27,359 nucleotides of DNA from Bacillota bacterium (lineage in GTDB: Bacteria > Bacillota > Bacilli > Bacillales_B > DSM-18226). Position 1 is the stretch's first letter. Each line of letters opens with the position of its first letter. The DNA is taken from positions 1 through 27,359 of the forward strand of contig JAUZQA010000004.1 in assembly GCA_030705665.1 (NCBI GenBank), read 5' to 3'. The notes under the pieces were generated by a model. That model made no database searches, had not been told where the DNA came from, and saw only the letters and a program-made list of their open reading frames with translations. Both the position numbers and the translations under genes were made by a program. Of the stretch, positions 26,374 to 27,359 are shown piece after piece.

Positions 26374-27276
26374 CGATGATTTTTTTGATCTGGAATATAG
26401 CAGAAGAAAATAGCTCAAAACACCAAATAAGCATGTGACAAATAAAGCATGTAAAAGTGCAATATAGAGATTTAACCTAGTAAAGATAATCATAGCACCT
26501 GCAATTACTTGGAGACTTACGAGACAAAGAGCAATAATCCATCCCCAATACAGAACTTTTTGATGACGATAGTGCTTAATTGTCAGACCGGTGATAAAAG
26601 CTATCCAAATAAAAATAAGCCCCGCAGCTGCACGGTGTCCCATTTGGACCCATTCATAGATATTTTCTGGAAAGACAGGAGAATCGTTAACGCATAAGGG
26701 CCAATCACGACATACAAGACTTGACTTTGTATGTCGAACAAGCGCACCTGTATATATGACGATATAACTATAAATAGAAACGAATACAATATGACGGCCC
26801 ATTCTTTTATCGATCACTAACTGATCAGCTTCAAATTTTTTATCGACTTCAAAGATAAGAAGTGTCAATAAGAAGAGGGAGGCAAAAGATATGAGAGAAA
26901 TTCCAAAATGAAGTGCCAGGACAAAACCAGATTGTCCCCACAAGACAGCTGCAGCTCCAATCAATCCTTGTAATAGGAGAAAGAAAAATGAAAGAAATGC
27001 TAGAAACTTGGTCTCCCTAATATGACCAAGTTCCTTCCACGACCAAATAGATAGAATTAGTACCATTATCCCTACTGATCCTGAAACGACTCTGTGTGCA
27101 AGTTCAATAATCAGCTCCGAAGTAATATGTTGTGGCAGTACTTGGCCATGGCAAAGCGGCCAGGACCTTCCACATCCCATTCCCGAACCTGTTTTCGTTA
27201 CAAGTGCACCACCAATCAAAACGAACAACATACCAATTGTCGTTGCAACTGCAAACCATTTTAAAGAACGCCGCAA
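26371..27276 (-). CDS. ctaA: Heme A synthase
   Basis: An integral membrane enzyme that oxidises the C8 methyl of heme O to give heme A for aa3-type cytochrome oxidase. At 301 residues with eight predicted membrane helices in two four-helix repeats, it is full length. Heme ligands and conserved residues are visible: ELAHRVVSG with Glu58 and His61, HFGISL in the first half, MGHRAAAG and LLHALF in the second. Both extracellular Cys pairs of the Gram-positive form are present, in [13 protein letters not shown] (Cys35, Cys42) and VCRDWPLC. It begins at TTG (27276) after GAGGGTGAG. In B. subtilis ctaB lies divergently upstream, which would be past the window edge. Confidence 0.96.
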   Translation of the reverse strand: MRRSLKWFAVATTIGMLFVLIGGALVTKTGSGMGCGRSWPLCHGQVLPQHITSELIIELAHRVVSGSVGIMVLILSIWSWKELGHIRETKFLAFLSFFFLLLQGLIGAAAVLWGQSGFVLALHFGISLISFASLFLLTLLIFEVDKKFEADQLVIDKRMGRHIVFVSIYSYIVIYTGALVRHTKSSLVCRDWPLCVNDSPVFPENIYEWVQMGHRAAAGLIFIWIAFITGLTIKHYRHQKVLYWGWIIALCLVSLQVIAGAMIIFTRLNLYIALLHALFVTCLFGVLSYFLLLYSRSKKSS

Positions 27277-27359
27277 AAATTCTCACCCTCTTTGTAGATA
27301 TCAACCATTTTATCTCTTCCGACTAAGATCAGTCTAAGTGCCTGAGTAACTCTTAAGTG

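Overview
The window is core chromosome from a low-GC Gram-positive spore former of the Bacillaceae (Bacillus or a close genus). Evidence: strong AGGAGG-type ribosome binding sites, several TTG/GTG starts, Rho-independent terminators after most genes, and a gene order that follows the Bacillus subtilis segment from rnjA to ctaA. No prophage, insertion sequence, CRISPR array, tRNA or rRNA is visible.

Layout. 1-1619 (minus): the rpoY-rnjA pair (RNA polymerase epsilon subunit and RNase J1, the latter cut by the window edge). 1773-1927 (minus): a self-contained 23-codon gene for a cationic peptide. 2047-4432: a Cof-type HAD phosphatase, peptide deformylase and a YkyA-type lipoprotein. 4595-9806: the pdhABCD operon for the pyruvate dehydrogenase complex, with a leader of about 250 nt. 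9892-11073: a small membrane protein, a DUF1885-like protein and a DUF3055-like protein. 11193-11456: a homologue of the dual-function small RNA SR1, encoding the GapA-binding peptide SR1P; its promoter carries matches to the CcpN operator and its leader a catabolite-responsive element (cre). It converges on speA (arginine decarboxylase).

13183-15572: yktA, yktB, a small coiled-coil protein and suhB (inositol monophosphatase family). 15613-22537: the yla block (ylaF, typA/bipA, ylaH, an unrecognised 98-residue protein, ylaI, a flavin-binding split-barrel protein, the spore lipoprotein ylaJ, the PIN-PhoH ATPase ylaK, ylaL and ylaN). 22884-26327: pycA (pyruvate carboxylase). 26371-27276 (minus): ctaA (heme A synthase).

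A metabolic theme runs through the region. Pyruvate is steered to acetyl-CoA (pdhABCD) or oxaloacetate (pycA), ctaA serves the respiratory oxidase, and SR1/SR1P belongs to the CcpN/CcpA carbon-control network; in B. subtilis SR1P links GapA to RNase J1, whose gene also lies here. Compared with B. subtilis, ftsW is missing between ylaN and pycA, ylaM is missing between ylaL and ylaN, ylaA-E are missing before ylaF, and slp is missing after pdhD. Nothing here is a clearly new multi-gene system. The least explained items are the 23-residue peptide gene, two small unrecognised proteins (9892-10140 and 18275-18571), and the leaders of pdhA and pycA.
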